The notes under the pieces: generated by a model
What the model was told of the DNA's origin: nothing
What the model saw: only the letters and a program-made list of their open reading frames with translations
The model's database searches: none
Assembly (NCBI GenBank): GCA_003132125.1
Contig: PKWT01000162.1
Span: forward strand, 1-7,517
Source: Micrococcales bacterium
Lineage (GTDB): Bacteria > Actinomycetota > Actinomycetes > Actinomycetales > Dermatophilaceae
DNA length: 7,517 nt
Direction: 5' to 3'
Program-made: the position numbers and the translations under genes
Part shown: one piece after another, positions 5,925 to 7,517 of the stretch
How the letters are laid out: each line of letters starts with the position of its first letter
How positions within the stretch are numbered: position 1 is the stretch's first letter

Positions 5925-6568
5925 CGACCAGCACCGACGCCAAGAGCGCCGCCGAGACGACCGACCCCAAGAACTGGACCAACCGGCTTCGCGGCCGGAT
6001 CGAGGGACTCGTCCCGCCGGGGCAGGCGCTTCCTGACCGGCAACCTGTCTACGTCGCCTCGTGGATCTATGTCTTCGGGGTGTTGACGTTGTCATCCCTG
6101 GCAGTCGTGATCCTGTCCGGGTCTGTGCTCGCGATCGGCGGCGTGCAGTGGTGGCACGTCTCGTCGCTGGGCCACTTCGTCAACTCCGTCCACCTGTGGA
6201 GCGTCGAGCTGTTCTTCGGGTTCATGGTGATCCATCTGTGGGGCAAGTTCTGGATGGCCGCCTGGCGCGGCAAGCGGGCGATGACGTGGATCACCGGCGT
6301 ACTGCTCTTCGGTATCTCGATCGGCACGTCCTTCACCGGCTTCCTGTCACAGACCAACTTCAGCGCGCAGTGGATCGCCGGCGAGGGTAAGGACGGGATC
6401 AACTCCACCGGTGCTGGTGCGTTCTTCAACGTGCTCAACCCCGGGCAGATGCTCACGTGGCACGTCGTACTCCTGCCCCTGGTAGTGGTCCTGATCGTGC
6501 TGATCCACATCATCCAGGTCCGGCGCCACGGCGTCGTACCTCCCCTCGACGCACACCTGGAGGGCTGA
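5921..6568 (+). CDS. Split cytochrome b, b6-type N-terminal subunit
   Basis: This is a 215-residue inner-membrane protein of the cytochrome b/b6 N-terminal family. Four membrane spans are seen at about 47-72, 88-110, 122-143 and 180-200. The first resembles the b6 YCFGG helix (IYVFGVLTL). Heme ligands: His91 and His105 (14 apart) in HLWSVELFFGFMVIH, and His181 and His196 (15 apart) in the last span. The 15-residue second spacing is the b6f pattern; mitochondrial-type cytochrome b has 14. The protein stops after helix four, so the C-terminal quinol-site half must be separate. It starts at GTG 5921, overlapping the small membrane protein by four bases, and is followed three bases later by the next gene. 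Its likely role is transmembrane electron transfer from menaquinol through two b hemes; the complex and acceptor are unknown. The family is sure; the pathway is inferred. Confidence 0.92.
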   Translation: MTTSTDAKSAAETTDPKNWTNRLRGRIEGLVPPGQALPDRQPVYVASWIYVFGVLTLSSLAVVILSGSVLAIGGVQWWHVSSLGHFVNSVHLWSVELFFGFMVIHLWGKFWMAAWRGKRAMTWITGVLLFGISIGTSFTGFLSQTNFSAQWIAGEGKDGINSTGAGAFFNVLNPGQMLTWHVVLLPLVVVLIVLIHIIQVRRHGVVPPLDAHLEG

Positions 6569-6571
6569 GCC

Positions 6572-7517
6572 ATGACACGTGACCGCACGCCGGACTCCCA
6601 TGACTTCCCGACCCGGCGCTATGACCTGGTCAAAGAGTTCGTCATCGCCCTGGTCGTCGTCCTGGTTGCCAGTCTCGGGCTGGCCGGGATCTTCTCCTCC
6701 CCCGACGAGAAGCCGATCACCATGTCGGCATGGGCGAACGCCGACCCCAACAACCTGGTCACCACTGCTGCCAGCGAGCTCGCCGGCACCACCACGAGTG
6801 CGACCTACGGGCCGCCCTACAACACCAACTCCGAGGGCCAGAAGCTTGGGCCGATACCCCTGCAGAAGTGGGCTGGGGTCCGGATCCCCATCAACTCCGC
6901 CGACCTGGTCCTGGGCCCCCTCAGCGGCAACAGCGCCGACCCCGCGGTCAGCTCAGCGGTGGCAGCGTGGAAAGCGGCGGCCCCCGAGCAGCAGACCAAG
7001 TGGGCCACCGACTACGTCGACGCGATCGGCACCGCCGCAGCCGACGGCGCACCCGCAACAGGAGCCGGCGGCGACCCAACAAAAGCCGCCGCGGGTGACT
7101 ACGGCCCGGTCCCTGCCCTGTCGACCGGCTTGTTGGCACTGGCCAAGACCGGTGGGCTCGAAGGCGCCCTCGACTCGGCGGGCAACTTCTACGGAGGCAA
7201 CACGACCAAGTCCTTGCTGCTGCTCGCCGACGGGGCCTATCTCGAGGACCAGGCAGTCGCACAGAACCTCGCCGGAGACCAGTGGGGCATGATGAACGAG
7301 GTCGGAAACGCCCCCGGCCAGCCCTGGATGTGGCTCTACACGTTCTGGTACCAGATCAAGCCCTTCTCGACCTCGGACAACGCCGACGTACAGGTCTGGG
7401 CACTGATGATGGTGCTCACACTCCTGCTGATGTTCCTGCCGTTCATCCCAGGACTGCGATCGATCCCCCGGTGGATCCCCATCCACCGGCTGATCTGGCG
7501 CAACTACTACCGCCGCA
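6572..7517 (+). CDS. Two-span protein with large exported domain, partial
   Basis: Translation is open to the right edge (315 codons visible, no stop), so the gene is cut by the window. The start ATG follows GGAGGG (6559-6564) with seven bases between, and begins three bases after the cytochrome b stop. Order: cytoplasmic N-terminus; membrane span 1 (about 21-41); a domain of about 230 residues outside the membrane, rich in Ala, Gly, Pro and Trp (ATYGPPYN, LGPIPLQKWAG, VRIPINSADLVLGPL); membrane span 2 (about 272-293); then a basic, aromatic end (GLRSIPRWIPIHRLIWR). Before span 2, PGQPWMWLYTFWYQIKPF resembles the loop of cytochrome b C-terminal/subunit IV that normally holds PEWY, but the glutamate is not conserved. 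No Cys is visible, hence no CxxCH. I infer a highly diverged subunit-IV partner of the cytochrome b with an added exported domain. I do not recognise a named family. Confidence 0.82.
   Translation, partial: MTRDRTPDSHDFPTRRYDLVKEFVIALVVVLVASLGLAGIFSSPDEKPITMSAWANADPNNLVTTAASELAGTTTSATYGPPYNTNSEGQKLGPIPLQKWAGVRIPINSADLVLGPLSGNSADPAVSSAVAAWKAAAPEQQTKWATDYVDAIGTAAADGAPATGAGGDPTKAAAGDYGPVPALSTGLLALAKTGGLEGALDSAGNFYGGNTTKSLLLLADGAYLEDQAVAQNLAGDQWGMMNEVGNAPGQPWMWLYTFWYQIKPFSTSDNADVQVWALMMVLTLLLMFLPFIPGLRSIPRWIPIHRLIWRNYYRR

Noticed and set aside
6579..7292. Plus-strand frame of 237 codons overlapping the last gene
   Set aside because: Its product is mostly Pro, Ser, Arg and Thr, typical of an off-frame reading. 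The frame starting at 6572 has membrane spans, a good ribosome site and runs on to the window edge.
1..7517. CRISPR array, tRNA or rRNA gene, insertion sequence or transposase
   Set aside because: No regularly spaced direct repeats, tRNA- or rRNA-like stretch, terminal inverted repeats or transposase motifs were seen on either strand by eye.

Overview
The window is very GC-rich and gene-dense. It uses GTG starts, and one promoter looks leaderless. The proteins resemble actinobacterial families: a DosS/DevS-type sensor kinase, tandem universal stress proteins, and a CBS-domain protein like mycobacterial Hrp1. I infer a high-GC actinobacterium, perhaps a Nocardioides-like or other non-mycobacterial lineage. 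The species cannot be fixed from the sequence alone.

Layout. The left part (3-3032) reads leftward. It holds a degenerate universal-stress-like protein, then a two-GAF histidine kinase closely resembling the mycobacterial heme sensor DosS, then a CBS-pair/BON-like protein. A 148-bp divergent control region (3033-3180) follows. The right part reads rightward: a tandem-domain universal stress protein (3181-4155) and a beta-CASP metallo-beta-lactamase nuclease (4211-5587). After a 136-bp spacer with inverted repeats comes a tightly packed membrane cluster. It has a 66-residue single-span protein, a split cytochrome b with b6-type histidine spacing, and a two-span protein with a large exported domain that is still open at the right edge.

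How it may work together. Gene content matches an oxygen/NO/redox dormancy regulon of the DosR type. Two sites in the divergent region, and a weaker third before the CBS gene, resemble the DosR operator (GGGAC-N4-x-x-CCC), each read toward its gene. No response regulator lies in the window, so the kinase is either an orphan or its partner lies elsewhere. My inference is that the kinase senses hypoxia or redox state and that the regulon makes nucleotide-binding stress proteins, an RNA-processing nuclease and an alternative membrane b-heme module.

The least familiar part is the cytochrome module. It has the four heme-ligand histidines of the bc/b6f family. The downstream partner seems to carry only a remnant of the quinol-site (PEWY) loop, and no cysteine, and hence no CxxCH heme c site, is visible in these three proteins.
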